Assembly: GCF_005818865.1 (NCBI RefSeq)
Contig: NZ_VBRY01000003.1
Span: forward strand, 62,001-126,000
Direction of reading: 5' to 3'
Length of the DNA: 64,000 nt
Origin: Mariprofundus erugo
GTDB taxonomy: Bacteria > Pseudomonadota > Zetaproteobacteria > Mariprofundales > Mariprofundaceae
Made by a program: the position numbers and the translations under genes. Below, in pieces: positions 1 to 9,207 of the stretch. Position 1 is the first letter of the stretch; every line of letters starts with the position of its first letter. Below the pieces are notes generated by a model. It was given only the letters and a program-made list of their open reading frames with translations, searched no databases and was not told the DNA's origin.

Positions 1-370
1 GCTTGCTATTGGTTGCCTTGAGCTCTTCCAGCTCGCTTTCAACCGATTTTTTCTGTGCCTTGAGTTCATTGAGTTTGGCCAGCTCAAGCTCGGCATGAAT
101 CAAGCGGTCGCGAGCGGCCGGTGTTTTCATCAGATAGCGGCTGAGCATCCACCCCTCTTTGCCCGATTGGGTACGCACCAGCGTGTAGCCGGTATCGGAT
201 TGCTCAAGCGCTTCTACTGCCATGCCGCTAGGCAGCATGGCGATGATTTTGTGTGATGTGCTTTGGCCTGCGCGCATGGGCAGGGTGGCCTGGTCGACCA
301 CATAGCGGGTCTCTGCCTGGGCATACGGGATGCAGGCAAGCAGGGTGATGATGGCAAGTATAAATCTCAT
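1..370 (-). CDS. SH3-domain protein with C-terminal coiled coil, partial (runs off window start)
   Basis: Read on the minus strand from ATG at 370, this frame stays open to the window edge and gives at least 123 residues. It opens with a signal peptide (MRFILAIITLLACIPYAQA). A bacterial SH3-like domain follows (about residues 20-85, with WMLSRYL near its end), then a charged, Leu-rich segment that looks like a coiled coil (LELAKLNELKAQKKSVESEL). This order matches the TIGR04211-type periplasmic SH3 family, whose members end in a transmembrane helix; that end is outside the window. A GGAG sits 6 bases before the ATG. It is divergent from the OmpA-like gene. The family's function is not established. 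Confidence 0.75.
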   Translation of the reverse strand, partial: MRFILAIITLLACIPYAQAETRYVVDQATLPMRAGQSTSHKIIAMLPSGMAVEALEQSDTGYTLVRTQSGKEGWMLSRYLMKTPAARDRLIHAELELAKLNELKAQKKSVESELEELKATNSK

Positions 371-678
371 GATGATCTCCAGGTCCGTCGATGGCCGCTT
401 GGGCGGCGGGCTCGGCTTTGTACGGCAGTGCTGCCGGCAGGTGTGTATTGCCAGGGCAGTACAACATATGACGCGGATGCAATATATTGACGGCGCGCAA
501 GTATTCAGGCAGAGCTGCCATATGGCAAAGCATATTCACCGCGATATGGTCGCCGGATGCTGTGACATTTGTCATAATACTCAGGAAAAACAATGGTTAA
601 GTTTAAAGAAATCGCTTGCTGAACCATCTGTGCTTATCTAAAATTCAGCAATCGGGGAACCTCAGGGAGTTTTTATTC
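371..678. other. Divergent intergenic region
   Basis: About 300 bases separate the SH3 gene (minus) and the OmpA-like gene (plus). I see no convincing gene. It holds a 12-base perfect palindrome, TGACATTTGTCA at 563-574, which could be an operator, and a sigma70-like promoter listed separately. Short ORFs here lack a ribosome binding site and family resemblance. Confidence 0.5.
616..644 (+). promoter_or_regulatory. Candidate sigma70 promoter for the OmpA-like lipoprotein gene
   Basis: TTGCTG at 616-621 and TAAAAT at 639-644 are separated by 17 bases, about 35 bases before the ATG at 679. The match is good but was found by eye. Confidence 0.4.
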
Positions 679-1338
679 ATGTTCAGATTGAGATTTGTGC
701 TGCTGGCAACACTGCTGACGCTGTCATCCTGCAGCACCATAGACGCTATTTTTGGACCGCCTCAGCCAGAGGCTCCTGTGGTTTCTGCCGCTGACTCCCA
801 GCTGGCAAGTGAGAATCAGCAGTTGCAGTCGGAGGTCGCTACATTGCGCGACTCCCTGCAGCAGATGAAGCAGGAGATTGAGGACAAGAAGGCGGAGCAG
901 CTGGCCAGTCAGGCTGCTGCCGAGCAGGCCGCAGCAGCGGAAGCTGTTGTGCCTGAGGATCGTCTTTGGGTGACCGTTTCATTCCGCTCCGGTCATATGG
1001 AGTTGACCCCGCAGTCGCGCAAGGCTCTGAAGGAGCTGGCCGGAAAGTTTCTGGCCAAGCCGAGAGCGCAGACTATTGCCGTACGCGGTTATACTGATGA
1101 TGAGCCGATTGGCGGTTACCCGGGCCATCGGCATAAATCCCGTCACCCTTACAAGACCAATGAAGCTCTGAGTCAGGCCAGGGCGGAGAATGTCGCCAGG
1201 GCGCTGGTGGATGCCGGTATTCCGGCTGAGTCGGTGCATGCCGAGGGGCTGGGGGCAACCAACTTTGTTGCCGATAACACGACGGATGAGGGGCGGCAGA
1301 AAAATCGCCGGGCCGAGATTCATCTGGTGAAAGGCTGA
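679..1338 (+). CDS. OmpA-family lipoprotein (peptidoglycan-binding)
   Basis: The start at ATG 679 is chosen because a CAGGGAG ribosome site precedes it and the protein then begins with a lipoprotein signal ending in the lipobox LSSC (about residues 15-18); an upstream in-frame TTG would bury this. After a Glu/Gln/Ala-rich probable coiled coil (about 35-90) comes an OmpA C-terminal domain (about 100-219) with NEALSQARAENV and the NRRAEI signature near the end. Such proteins are anchored in the outer membrane by lipid and bind peptidoglycan non-covalently. The 219-residue length suits a Pal/YiaD-like protein. The specific role is unknown. Confidence 0.85.
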   Translation: MFRLRFVLLATLLTLSSCSTIDAIFGPPQPEAPVVSAADSQLASENQQLQSEVATLRDSLQQMKQEIEDKKAEQLASQAAAEQAAAAEAVVPEDRLWVTVSFRSGHMELTPQSRKALKELAGKFLAKPRAQTIAVRGYTDDEPIGGYPGHRHKSRHPYKTNEALSQARAENVARALVDAGIPAESVHAEGLGATNFVADNTTDEGRQKNRRAEIHLVKG

Positions 1339-1355
1339 AATAAAAACTGTTCGAG

Positions 1356-1385
1356 AATAGCCCGGTTATGCCGGGCTATTTTTTT
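1356..1385 (+). terminator. Rho-independent terminator after the OmpA-like gene
   Basis: AATAGCCCGG at 1356-1365 pairs perfectly with CCGGGCTATT at 1371-1380 around a 5-base loop, followed by a T run. Confidence 0.85.
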
Positions 1386-1413
1386 ATGACGCGCAGATTT
1401 TGAGGAGATGTTG

Positions 1414-2154
1414 ATGTCAGAAGGAAAGTTTGCCGGATCATCACAGCTGGTTGCCATGGTGCTTGCATCCGCGGCGCTGGTGATTTCCGTTGCTTCCGCG
1501 GTGGTGAATTACAGGCAAAATCACCTGGCCAATCTGGAGAGCAGCTTGCGTGATACCAAGGATCAGCTTCAGCTTGCTCATAATGAGATGAGTGATATGA
1601 AGCTGAAAACGATTCAGCAACTGGTGGATGCCCAGGTGGCGATCTCCGGGCGGGACAAGCTCACGGAAGAAAACAGCCAGTTAAAGGAAGAGCTGGACAG
1701 TGCACATGCGCGCATTGAGATGCTTGAGGCTCAGGTCAGATCACTGGATGACCGGTTGAGTCGTAGTGGCGCGGCTGCCGCGAATAAGCTGCCGGTAGTG
1801 GGCAAGAAGGAGGCTGCGCTACCAGCTGCTGCGCCTGCTGTCGACAAGCCTGCGGCTGTTGCCGGTCGTGCAGTCGACATTGATATCTACACCTCCAGGG
1901 TTTCATCCGCTGTGCAGAAGAAGGTGGCTGACGGGCTGAAGGCGAAAGGGTATGCGAGCAAGTTCCCGGCGCTGCCAGCCGGCATGGGGCTTACCAGTGC
2001 CACCACGGTCTTTTATTATGACCAGGGCTATAAGGATGAAGCCGAGTCGCTGGTTGCCGTGCTGGGGGATATCGTCGGCGGGCGGGTGATTTTAAGAAAA
2101 GGAACGAGCTCGTACCCTAAAAACAAGCTCATTGTTCACCTGATCGGAGGGTGA
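1414..2154 (+). CDS. Membrane-anchored coiled-coil protein with LytR_C-like C-terminal domain
   Basis: The start at ATG 1414 is preferred over ATG 1408 because GAGGAG at 1402-1407 would touch the earlier codon. Residues about 7-30 form one transmembrane helix (QLVAMVLASAALVISVASAV). A long charged coiled coil follows to about residue 120, then an Ala/Pro linker. The last 90 residues (DIDIYTSRVSSAVQKKVADG onward) resemble the LytR/CpsA/Psr C-terminal alpha/beta fold, with the typical A..L...G pattern and a YYDQGYKDEAESL strand-helix. The gene sits between two terminators, so it is probably transcribed alone. Function is unknown; the domain assignment is by pattern only. Confidence 0.65.
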   Translation: MSEGKFAGSSQLVAMVLASAALVISVASAVVNYRQNHLANLESSLRDTKDQLQLAHNEMSDMKLKTIQQLVDAQVAISGRDKLTEENSQLKEELDSAHARIEMLEAQVRSLDDRLSRSGAAAANKLPVVGKKEAALPAAAPAVDKPAAVAGRAVDIDIYTSRVSSAVQKKVADGLKAKGYASKFPALPAGMGLTSATTVFYYDQGYKDEAESLVAVLGDIVGGRVILRKGTSSYPKNKLIVHLIGG

Positions 2155-2275
2155 GCGAAGGTGTCGGGGCGATAAAAGTATTGGCGGTCGATAATAAATA
2201 TTTGCATGTCGACTCCTCTGTCGCTATCGTTCGCCGCCCTATAAACAGGAAAGTGAAATAAGAGGAAGAACGTTC

Positions 2276-2545
2276 ATGTCTTTGGCGCTGGAAGAGAAAA
2301 ACACAATCATTGAAAAATTTCGCCGCAGTGAGGGCGACACCGGTTCTCCGGAGGTTCAGGTGGCCCTGTTGACTGAGCGTATCAATCAGCTTGGCGAGCA
2401 CTTCAAGGGTCATCATAAAGACCATCATTCACGTCGCGGTCTGCTGAAGATGGTTGGCCAGCGTCGTAACCTGCTTAAGTATTTGAAGAACAAAGATTTT
2501 AATCGTTACCGTACGCTGATCGAAAGTCTGGGACTGCGTCGCTAA
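2276..2545 (+). CDS. rpsO: 30S ribosomal protein S15
   Basis: The 89-residue product is the normal S15 length and carries the family signature [19 protein letters not shown] and [21 protein letters not shown]15 binds 16S rRNA early in assembly of the small-subunit platform. AGAGGAAG lies just before the ATG. The gene directly precedes pnp, the widespread rpsO-pnp arrangement. In E. coli S15 represses its own translation through a leader RNA structure; about 120 bases of leader precede this gene, but I could not establish that fold here. Confidence 0.98.
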   Translation: MSLALEEKNTIIEKFRRSEGDTGSPEVQVALLTERINQLGEHFKGHHKDHHSRRGLLKMVGQRRNLLKYLKNKDFNRYRTLIESLGLRR

Positions 2546-2554
2546 ACAGTTTTC

Positions 2555-2589
2555 GGCGGCCCTGAAAAGGGCCGCCTTTTTTCTTTTTT
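2555..2589 (+). terminator. Rho-independent terminator after rpsO
   Basis: GGCGGCCC (2555-2562) pairs with GGGCCGCC (2569-2576) around TGAAAA, followed by a long T run. Partial read-through into pnp is usual for this pair. Confidence 0.92.
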
Positions 2590-2637
2590 GTCGCTTTGCA
2601 ACCACGCCAGGGACATGTGCGAAAAAAGGAATCTATT

Positions 2638-4740
2638 ATGTTTGAGATTAAAAAGACGCAGGCTGAAGTTAGCGGCCGTACCATTTCATTTGAAACGGGT
2701 CGGGTAGCACGTCAGGCCGGCGGTTCTGTGATGGCCCAGTTTGGCGATGTTGTGGTCCATGTTGCAGCAACGGCTGCAAAGCAGCCACTTCAGGGTGTGG
2801 ATTTCATGCCGCTGACCGTTCATTATCAGGAAAAAACCTATGCGGCTGGCCGTTTTCTCGGCGGCTTTTTCAAGCGTGAAGGTCGCCCTTCAGAGAAGGA
2901 GACACTGACCTCCCGTCTGATCGATCGTCCGATTCGCCCGCTTTTCCCGAAAGGCTATTTCAACGAGACGCAGATTATCGCGACCGTGATCTCGGCTGAT
3001 GAAGATAACAACCCCGATATCGTTGCCATTAATGGCGTTTCTGCCGCGCTGGCCATTTCCGATGTACCTTTTGCCGAGCCGATTGCGGCATCGCGCGTTG
3101 GTTTGATCAATGGCGAATTCGTGCTGAACCCGACCTATGCGCAGATGGAAGCGTCCGAGCTGGATCTGGTGGTTGCCGGTACCCGTGATGCAGTCCTGAT
3201 GATTGAATCCGAAGCCAAAGAGCTCTCTGAAGAGCAGATGATTGATGCCATTATCTTCGGTCAGGAAGGCTATCAGCCGGTTCTTGATGCAATCGAAGAG
3301 CTGGCGAAGATTGCCGGCAAAGAGAAACTTGTGGTTGAGCTGGCCGGTAACGGCGATGATGTGAAGAGTGCGGTGAAGGCCGCGTTCGAAGCAGAGGTTC
3401 GTGAAGCCTATGCGATTGTCGACAAGTCTGCCCGTGCAGCAAAAATCGAGGCATTCCGTGCAGCGGCACAGGTTCAGTTTGCCGGTACTGCTGATGCACC
3501 GGGTCAGTTCTCTTCCAACGATGTTTCATCGGCACTGAAGAGTCTTGAGAAGAGTGTCGTTCGCCGTTCAATCATTGCCGGTAACCCGCGTATTGACGGA
3601 CGCAGCACCAGCCAGGTGCGTGCGATTGACTGCCAGGTGGGTGTGTTGCCACGTACCCATGGTTCCGCTCTGTTTACCCGTGGTGAGACCCAGGCTCTGG
3701 TGACCATTACGCTCGGTACCGAATCTGACATGCAGATGACCGAGTCACTGGAAGGCGTTGCCAAGCAGCGCTTTATGCTTCACTACAACTTCCCGCCGTA
3801 CTCAGTAGGTGAGGCGCGTCGTTATGGCCCTCCGGGCCGTCGTGAAATCGGTCACGGTCGTCTTGCCCGTCGTGGTGTGGAGCCGGTGCTGCCGACCATG
3901 GATGCGTTCGGTTATGCCATTCGTTCCGTTTCCGAAATCACCGAGTCCAATGGTTCTTCATCCATGGCCTCTGTGTGTGGTACCTCTCTGGCGCTGATGG
4001 ATGCCGGTGTGCCGGTGAAGTCGGCTGTGGCCGGTGTGGCCATGGGCCTGATTCTGGAATCAGACGGTTATGCTGTGCTGACCGACATTCTGGGTGATGA
4101 AGATCATCTGGGCGATATGGACTTCAAGGTGGCTGGTACCCGTGAGGGCGTCACCACGCTGCAGCTTGATATCAAGATCGGTGGCCTGACCCGTGAAATC
4201 ATGAAGGAAGCACTGGCGCAGGCTCATGCCGGCCGTATGCATATTCTTGATGAAATGGCCAAGTGCATTGACACGGCTCGTCCTGCCATTGCCGATCATG
4301 CACCTCGTATGATCACCATGAAGATCAAGACCGACAAGATCCGTGAAGTGATCGGTTCCGGTGGTAAGGTGATTCGTGGTATTGTGGAGGAGACCGGTGC
4401 CAAGGTTGATATCGAGGATGACGGTACGATCAAGATCTTCGCAGTGACCGGTGAAGCCGGTGAGGCAGCGAAGAAGATGATCGAAGATATCGTGGCCGAG
4501 GTTGAGGTTGGTGCGATCTACACCGGTAAAGTGGTCAAGCTGATGGACTTCGGTGCCTTTGTTCGCATCGTTGGTGGTACCGACGGGCTTGTGCATATCT
4601 CCCAGATTGCCAGCCACAGGGTTGAGAAAGTCTCTGATGAGCTGAAAGAAGGGCAGGATGTACGCGTTAAGGTGCTGGAAGTGGATCGCAACGGAAAAAT
4701 CCGTCTCTCCATGAAGGACCTTGAAGAGGCAAAGAGCTGA
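2638..4740 (+). CDS. pnp: Polyribonucleotide nucleotidyltransferase (PNPase)
   Basis: PNPase degrades RNA 3' to 5' by phosphorolysis as a trimer in the cytoplasm and degradosome. The ATG at 2638 ([11 protein letters not shown]) follows AAGGA at 2626-2630 and gives 700 residues, the standard size. In order: RNase PH domain 1 (with [20 protein letters not shown]), an all-helical linker, the catalytic RNase PH domain 2 ([21 protein letters not shown], the FPPYSVGE segment), a KH domain with [11 protein letters not shown], and an S1 domain (MDFGAFVRI) near the C terminus. No expected element is missing. The gene lies between the rpsO terminator and its own terminator. Confidence 0.98.
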   Translation: MFEIKKTQAEVSGRTISFETGRVARQAGGSVMAQFGDVVVHVAATAAKQPLQGVDFMPLTVHYQEKTYAAGRFLGGFFKREGRPSEKETLTSRLIDRPIRPLFPKGYFNETQIIATVISADEDNNPDIVAINGVSAALAISDVPFAEPIAASRVGLINGEFVLNPTYAQMEASELDLVVAGTRDAVLMIESEAKELSEEQMIDAIIFGQEGYQPVLDAIEELAKIAGKEKLVVELAGNGDDVKSAVKAAFEAEVREAYAIVDKSARAAKIEAFRAAAQVQFAGTADAPGQFSSNDVSSALKSLEKSVVRRSIIAGNPRIDGRSTSQVRAIDCQVGVLPRTHGSALFTRGETQALVTITLGTESDMQMTESLEGVAKQRFMLHYNFPPYSVGEARRYGPPGRREIGHGRLARRGVEPVLPTMDAFGYAIRSVSEITESNGSSSMASVCGTSLALMDAGVPVKSAVAGVAMGLILESDGYAVLTDILGDEDHLGDMDFKVAGTREGVTTLQLDIKIGGLTREIMKEALAQAHAGRMHILDEMAKCIDTARPAIADHAPRMITMKIKTDKIREVIGSGGKVIRGIVEETGAKVDIEDDGTIKIFAVTGEAGEAAKKMIEDIVAEVEVGAIYTGKVVKLMDFGAFVRIVGGTDGLVHISQIASHRVEKVSDELKEGQDVRVKVLEVDRNGKIRLSMKDLEEAKS

Positions 4741-4763
4741 TCAGTCACCATGACTGAGTTGAG

Positions 4764-4790
4764 AGAGGCGGGCATTTGCCCGCCTCTTTT
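4764..4790 (+). terminator. Rho-independent terminator after pnp
   Basis: AGAGGCGGGC (4764-4773) and GCCCGCCTCT (4778-4787) form a perfect 10-bp stem with an ATTT loop and a short T tail. Confidence 0.85.
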
Positions 4791-4981
4791 GCATTGTGGC
4801 GGGTGGCAATCGCAATGATGGTGATCTTTCAGGTTGATGGTGAGCCGGGTTTTATGGCTTATGGCGGGTGCGGGGGAATAGGCCGCAAAGCGGAATTGTT
4901 TTTTCTCTGCCTGACTCGGTGTACGCTGCGGTAAATGATGCAAGTTTATGATGAAGATGAAAAAAATGGTGGTTAATCGAC

Positions 4982-6253
4982 ATGCCGATGTCTAATGCAT
5001 TTTATCAGGAAACCCGTTTGCCGGGCGGGCCGCTTGTGCTCAGTCACAGTATGCCTGAGGCACAGAGTGTGGCCCTTGGTATCTTTGTCGATATCGGCAG
5101 CCGGGATGAGGTGGAAGGGCAGGCCGGGATGACGCATGCACTTGAGCATATGCTGTTCAAGGGGACGCAGTGCATGGATGTGGATCAGCTGGCAGAAAAG
5201 CTGGATGAGCTGGGGGGCAACGCCAACGCATTCACCTCGCGTGAGCGGACCTGCTTTCACCTGCATGTGTTACATGAGCACTGGCAGGAAGCGCTGGCGG
5301 TGTTGACCGATATGGTGCGCATCCCGGCATTGCCTGAGGATGAGTGGGAGCGCGAGCGCGAAGTGATCTATGCTGAAATGGCAATGGTCGATGATACCCC
5401 GGAAGAGTGGATTATGGATCAGCATGTGGAGGCGCTGTTTCCTGAGCATGCGCTGGGGCGCCCTGTGCTTGGCACGCATGAGTCGCTGGCCGGTATTACG
5501 GCGGCCTCACTGCGGGATTATCTGAAAAAGCACTATAGTGACGGTAATCTTCTTATTGCTGCAGCAGGTCGTATTCGTCACGATGAACTGGTGGCGGCGC
5601 TTGCCGACTACTCCTGGCCAGTGACGGGCGGGGCAAAAGAGAGATCACAGCCCGGTGCGCCGGTGCAAGGGTTGCAGGCTCTGGAGCGGGATGGTGAGCA
5701 GGCACAGATGGTGCTCTCGTTTCCGGGGATTACGGTGACATCGGATGAGCGGCCGCTGGCCTGGCTGGCCAATCAGGTGCTGGGTGGCGGCATGAGTTCC
5801 CGTCTGTTTCGTGAGGTGCGGGAAAAGCGGGGGCTGGCATACGGTGTCGGCTCTCATCTGAGTATGCTGACCGATACCGGTGTATGGAGCGTGACATGCG
5901 GTTCGGAGCCCGAGCGGGCGGCCGAATGCGCCGTTGTGTTGCAACAGGTGCTGGATGATTTTGCTGACACCCTGAAAGAGGATGAGGTGGAGCGGGCCAA
6001 GCGGCAGCTTGAGGTGCAGTTCCGTATGGGGCTGGACTCTGTCGAGGGGCAGATGCTTTATCTGGGCGGGCGACTGGATGAGGAGAGCCTGTATTCACCG
6101 CAGCAGTGGCTGGAGCAGATACGTGCGGTGGATGTGGAAATGGTTCGACAGTGGGCCCGTGCACGTCTGGCAGAAGGCGCTCTGTGGAGTATTGCGGCAC
6201 CCAAAGAGGTGCTGGCATCGGTGTGTGAAAAGATTGGAGGTAACAGGCATTAG
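4982..6253 (+). CDS. M16 family zinc metallopeptidase (PqqL/MPP-beta-like)
   Basis: The 423-residue protein carries the inverted zinc motif HALEH (HxxEH) near residue 50, with a downstream Glu in EVIYAEM as likely third ligand. The second half has the [20 protein letters not shown] signature of the non-catalytic M16 domain. This is the compact two-domain form typical of bacterial processing-peptidase-like proteins, often encoded after pnp. No signal peptide is visible, so a cytoplasmic location is likely. The start could be ATG 4982 or ATG 4988; neither has a strong ribosome site. cysE begins three bases after its stop. The substrate is unknown. Confidence 0.9.
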   Translation: MPMSNAFYQETRLPGGPLVLSHSMPEAQSVALGIFVDIGSRDEVEGQAGMTHALEHMLFKGTQCMDVDQLAEKLDELGGNANAFTSRERTCFHLHVLHEHWQEALAVLTDMVRIPALPEDEWEREREVIYAEMAMVDDTPEEWIMDQHVEALFPEHALGRPVLGTHESLAGITAASLRDYLKKHYSDGNLLIAAAGRIRHDELVAALADYSWPVTGGAKERSQPGAPVQGLQALERDGEQAQMVLSFPGITVTSDERPLAWLANQVLGGGMSSRLFREVREKRGLAYGVGSHLSMLTDTGVWSVTCGSEPERAAECAVVLQQVLDDFADTLKEDEVERAKRQLEVQFRMGLDSVEGQMLYLGGRLDEESLYSPQQWLEQIRAVDVEMVRQWARARLAEGALWSIAAPKEVLASVCEKIGGNRH

Positions 6254-6255
6254 TC

Positions 6256-6996
6256 ATGTGGGATGCAATCAGGGAAGATATACGAACAGCTTTTGATCGG
6301 GATCCGGCAGCTCGCTCCAACTGGGAGGTATTGACCTGCTATCCGGGCTTGCATGCGATCTGGATGTACCGGGTGGCTCATGTGTGCTGGAAGCGCCAGT
6401 GGCTATGGGTGGGGCGCTTTATTTCGCATCTGGCGCGCTGGCTGACCGGTATTGAAATCCATCCCGGTGCGACCATCGGTCGCCGTTTTTTTATTGATCA
6501 CGGTATGGGGATTGTGATCGGTGAAACGACCGAGATCGGTGATGATGTCACCCTCTACCATGGTGTCACGCTGGGTGGTACGACGTGGGAAAAGGTCAAA
6601 CGTCATCCGACGCTCGAGAATGGCGTGATTGTCGGTGCAGGAGCCAAGGTGCTCGGTGCGATTACCATTGGTGAACAGTCGCGCATCGGGGCGAACTCGG
6701 TCGTGTTTCGTGAGGTGCCTCCGCACTCGACGGTGGTTGGTATTCCGGGGACGGTGGTTGGTTCCACCGAGTCGTTGATTCAGGATGGTAAAATCAACCT
6801 TGATCACCATCTGCTTGCCAACCCGGTGGCAGAAGCGCTGGGGCATGTGTTGAAGATGATCGATGATGTCAATGCTCGGGTTGATACCTTTCATCCGCGA
6901 CCAACCGGTGAAAAGGCAAAAGAGGTCAGGTTGCTTGATGATGATCTGCAGTGTGAGCAGGAGAAGCTTGAGCGCTTCCTGGGTGGCGGCATTTAA
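6256..6996 (+). CDS. cysE: Serine O-acetyltransferase
   Basis: CysE acetylates serine with acetyl-CoA to make O-acetylserine, the precursor of cysteine. The protein (246 residues) has the short N-terminal helical region and a left-handed beta-helix of hexapeptide repeats: [21 protein letters not shown], then [20 protein letters not shown]. The catalytic His is in [15 protein letters not shown]. The C-terminal tail is longer than in the shortest homologues. It follows the M16 gene closely, and iscR lies downstream behind its own regulated promoter. A cysE next to isc genes makes sense, because cysteine is the sulfur donor of IscS. Confidence 0.95.
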   Translation: MWDAIREDIRTAFDRDPAARSNWEVLTCYPGLHAIWMYRVAHVCWKRQWLWVGRFISHLARWLTGIEIHPGATIGRRFFIDHGMGIVIGETTEIGDDVTLYHGVTLGGTTWEKVKRHPTLENGVIVGAGAKVLGAITIGEQSRIGANSVVFREVPPHSTVVGIPGTVVGSTESLIQDGKINLDHHLLANPVAEALGHVLKMIDDVNARVDTFHPRPTGEKAKEVRLLDDDLQCEQEKLERFLGGGI

Positions 6997-7125
6997 GGCT
7001 GCGGCGGAGGCATGCGTGTCTGGAGCGGGCATGAACGGTCAGTCTGGCCGATGAACTGTTTCCTTCATGGTTACGGTGAACAGGTGGTAGTCGCGACTCA
7101 GGTCTGAATCCCATGCTGATATTTT

Positions 7126-7155
7126 ATACTTGACTGAAACGGTCGGGATTATAAT
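7126..7155 (+). promoter_or_regulatory. IscR type 1 operator overlapping the iscR promoter
   Basis: Bases 7126-7150 fit the type 1 IscR consensus (ATASYYGACTRWWWYAGTCRRSTAT): ATACTTGACT, then GAAAC, then GGTCGGGATT. By eye the mismatches are one base in the right arm (G for A before GTC) and the last few bases. TTGACT at 7130-7135 is a possible -35, and TATAAT at 7150-7155 looks like a -10 but only 14 bases away, so the real -10 may be the overlapping AATATC. By analogy with E. coli, [2Fe-2S]-IscR would bind here and repress its own operon when clusters are plentiful. Confidence 0.75.
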
Positions 7156-7199
7156 ATCCGACCCTCATATGGGGTTATTGTCCCCCGTGGAGGTTTTTC

Positions 7200-7694
7200 A
7201 TGCGACTGACAAGCAAAGGCCGTTATGCCGTTTCGGCCATGGTTGATCTGAATAAACAGCAGACCAGTGGGCCGGTGACGCTGGCCGCAATTTCCGAACG
7301 GCAGTTTATCTCCCTTTCATATCTGGAACAGCTGTTCCGTCGCTTGCGCGAGAACGGGCTGGTGCGTTCTGTTCGCGGGCCGGGTGGTGGCTATCTGCTG
7401 GGTAAGGATGCAGTTGATATTTCGATTGCTGATATTATCCGGGCCGTGAATGAGCCGGTGCGTACCACCATGTGCGAGAATGGTGTGCGCGGCTGCCATC
7501 GTGGTAATCGCTGTGATACCCATCAGCTGTGGGAGTCACTGGGGCAGCATATCTATCGCTTCCTCGATGCCGTGAGTCTGGCCCAGGTGTGCAACAAGGA
7601 TGTGTTCCTGGATCGTATAGACCTTGGTGCCGTGGATGCCTATATGCCGGCAAAAATGCCGGAGTCGGCGATTAAAATTGAAACGATATCTTGA
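7200..7694 (+). CDS. iscR: Rrf2-family Fe-S regulator IscR
   Basis: The N terminus MRLTSKGRYAVSAMVDL and the winged helix (ISLSYLEQLFRRLRENGLV..VRGPGGGYLL) are diagnostic for IscR. Three Cys residues in C-ENGVRG-C-HRGNR-C near residues 92-105 are the usual [2Fe-2S] ligands together with the following DTHQLW His. The protein has 164 residues, normal for the family. GTGGAGG precedes the ATG. The gene is first in an operon with iscS and iscA, and the upstream operator fits autoregulation. The iscS start lies inside its last codons. Confidence 0.95.
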   Translation: MRLTSKGRYAVSAMVDLNKQQTSGPVTLAAISERQFISLSYLEQLFRRLRENGLVRSVRGPGGGYLLGKDAVDISIADIIRAVNEPVRTTMCENGVRGCHRGNRCDTHQLWESLGQHIYRFLDAVSLAQVCNKDVFLDRIDLGAVDAYMPAKMPESAIKIETIS

Positions 7695-8817
7695 TCATAA
7701 TGCCACCTGTCCGCCGGTTCGGGCTGCTGTAGAGGCGATGGTGCGGGCCTCGGCCGAGGCCTATGGTAATCCGTCCAGCCTGCACTGGGCCGGCCGTGCG
7801 GCCCGTCGCGTGGTGGATGATGCCCGTGATGCGCTGGCGCGATATGTGGATTGTGAGTCAGGCAGTGTGGTGTTTACCTCCGGTGGTACCGAAAGTAACA
7901 ATATTGCCATCCATAGCGTGCTTGCGGCCTGTCGACCGGGACGCATTGTCACCACGGCGATTGAGCATCCGGCTATTTTAAAGCCGCTGCAGCAGTTTGT
8001 GGATGCAGCCGGTTCCGGCTGGGAGCTGATTGTCGTGCGGCCGCAGGCCAATGGCAGGGTTTCTGATGCGGCTTTGCTGCAGGTAATGACCGAAGATACC
8101 CGTCTGGTATGTATGATGATGGCCAACAATGAGACAGGTGCTGTTCAGCCTGTGGCGACAGTGGCTGCACATTGTCGTCGTATCGGGGTGCCGGTGCTGG
8201 TGGACGCTGTGCAGGCACTTGGTAAACAGTCGATCAGTTTTCGTCAGCTTGATGTCGATTTTATGAGTCTGTCCGGCCATAAAATCGGAGGCCCGAAAGG
8301 GGTTGGTGCATTGATTGTGCGACGGGGTGTTCGGGTTTCCGAATTGTCGCCTGGTGGCGGACAGGAGCGGGCCCGGCGCTCAGGTACCGAAAATGTTCCC
8401 GGTATTGCCGGTTTCGCGGCGGCTCTCGGCGTGGTGGACTTTGCCGCCATTGCCCAGGTTCGTGATGATTTTGAGGCCTATTTGCGTAGTCGTATTGCCG
8501 ATGCTGAAGTGATCTCTGCAGATGTCGAGCGGACTCCGAACACCAGTCTGGTCATTCTGCCCGGTATGGATGGCGAAACCATGCTGATGCAGCTGGATCT
8601 GGCCGGTTTTGCCGTCGCTTCCGGTTCGGCCTGCTCTTCAGGCAAGCGCGAACCATCGCATGTGTTGCTGGCGATGGGCGTTGCCGAGACGAGGGCGCGC
8701 AGTTCCATCAGGGTCAGCTTCGGCCCGGCCAATACGGCCGAAGATGGACGTGCGCTGGTGGAAGCGCTGGTCGTGGCGCGTAACAGATTGAAAGGGATGG
8801 CCGGTCTGGCTGTCTGA
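7678..8817 (+). CDS. iscS: Cysteine desulfurase (IscS/NifS class)
   Basis: The enzyme moves sulfur from cysteine to scaffold proteins using PLP. The PLP Lys is in SLSGHKIGGPKGVGAL and the catalytic Cys in GSACSSGKREPSHVL, a group I loop. I place the start at TTG 7678 (MKRYLDHNAT), because homologues begin there and an ATG 54 bases upstream would add unrelated residues and extend the overlap with iscR. The resulting 379 residues and 17-base overlap imply translational coupling. The choice between IscS and NifS naming is uncertain. No iscU follows. Confidence 0.9.
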   Translation: MKRYLDHNATCPPVRAAVEAMVRASAEAYGNPSSLHWAGRAARRVVDDARDALARYVDCESGSVVFTSGGTESNNIAIHSVLAACRPGRIVTTAIEHPAILKPLQQFVDAAGSGWELIVVRPQANGRVSDAALLQVMTEDTRLVCMMMANNETGAVQPVATVAAHCRRIGVPVLVDAVQALGKQSISFRQLDVDFMSLSGHKIGGPKGVGALIVRRGVRVSELSPGGGQERARRSGTENVPGIAGFAAALGVVDFAAIAQVRDDFEAYLRSRIADAEVISADVERTPNTSLVILPGMDGETMLMQLDLAGFAVASGSACSSGKREPSHVLLAMGVAETRARSSIRVSFGPANTAEDGRALVEALVVARNRLKGMAGLAV

Positions 8818-8828
8818 TGGAGGAGCAT

Positions 8829-9152
8829 ATGGATATCGAGTTAACGGAAGCGGCCCGGAAACGGGTCGGTGAGCTGGTGGCACAGGCTGGCCATAGCGCG
8901 CTGCGTCTTGCTGTGCGAACAGCCGGTTGTTCGGGGCTTGAGTATGTGATGGACCTGGTGAATAGCGCTGAAGAGGGTGATCTTGTCCGCCACTATGATG
9001 GATTTGATCTGTACGTCGATGCCGATTCCTATGCCAGGGCGCTGACCGGATTGCGTCTCGATTTTCAACAGGACCTGCTGAGCTCGGGGTTTGTTTACAG
9101 CAACCCGAATCAGAAGGGGGCCTGTGGCTGCGGCCAGTCTTTTTCAGTCTGA
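8829..9152 (+). CDS. iscA: A-type iron-sulfur carrier (IscA/ErpA/HesB family)
   Basis: The 107-residue protein shows the three invariant cysteines of A-type carriers: one in TAGCSGLEY (about residue 36) and two in GACGCGQSF near the C terminus. A-type proteins take [2Fe-2S] clusters from the scaffold and deliver or convert them to [4Fe-4S]. ATG 8829 is chosen over ATG 8817 because GGAGGAG at 8819-8825 sits correctly before it. The gene follows iscS by 11 bases and ends at a strong terminator, closing the operon. ErpA or SufA naming is possible. Confidence 0.9.
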   Translation: MDIELTEAARKRVGELVAQAGHSALRLAVRTAGCSGLEYVMDLVNSAEEGDLVRHYDGFDLYVDADSYARALTGLRLDFQQDLLSSGFVYSNPNQKGACGCGQSFSV

Positions 9153-9170
9153 ACTGCGCGAGCAGAGGCA

Positions 9171-9207
9171 AGCGACGCGCTGAGTGCTCAGCGCGTCGCT
9201 TTTTTTA
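9171..9207 (+). terminator. Rho-independent terminator of the isc operon
   Basis: AGCGACGCGCTGAG (9171-9184) pairs perfectly with its complement at 9187-9200, followed by a T run. It also separates the operon from the convergent lipoprotein gene, whose stop codon lies in the T run. Confidence 0.92.
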
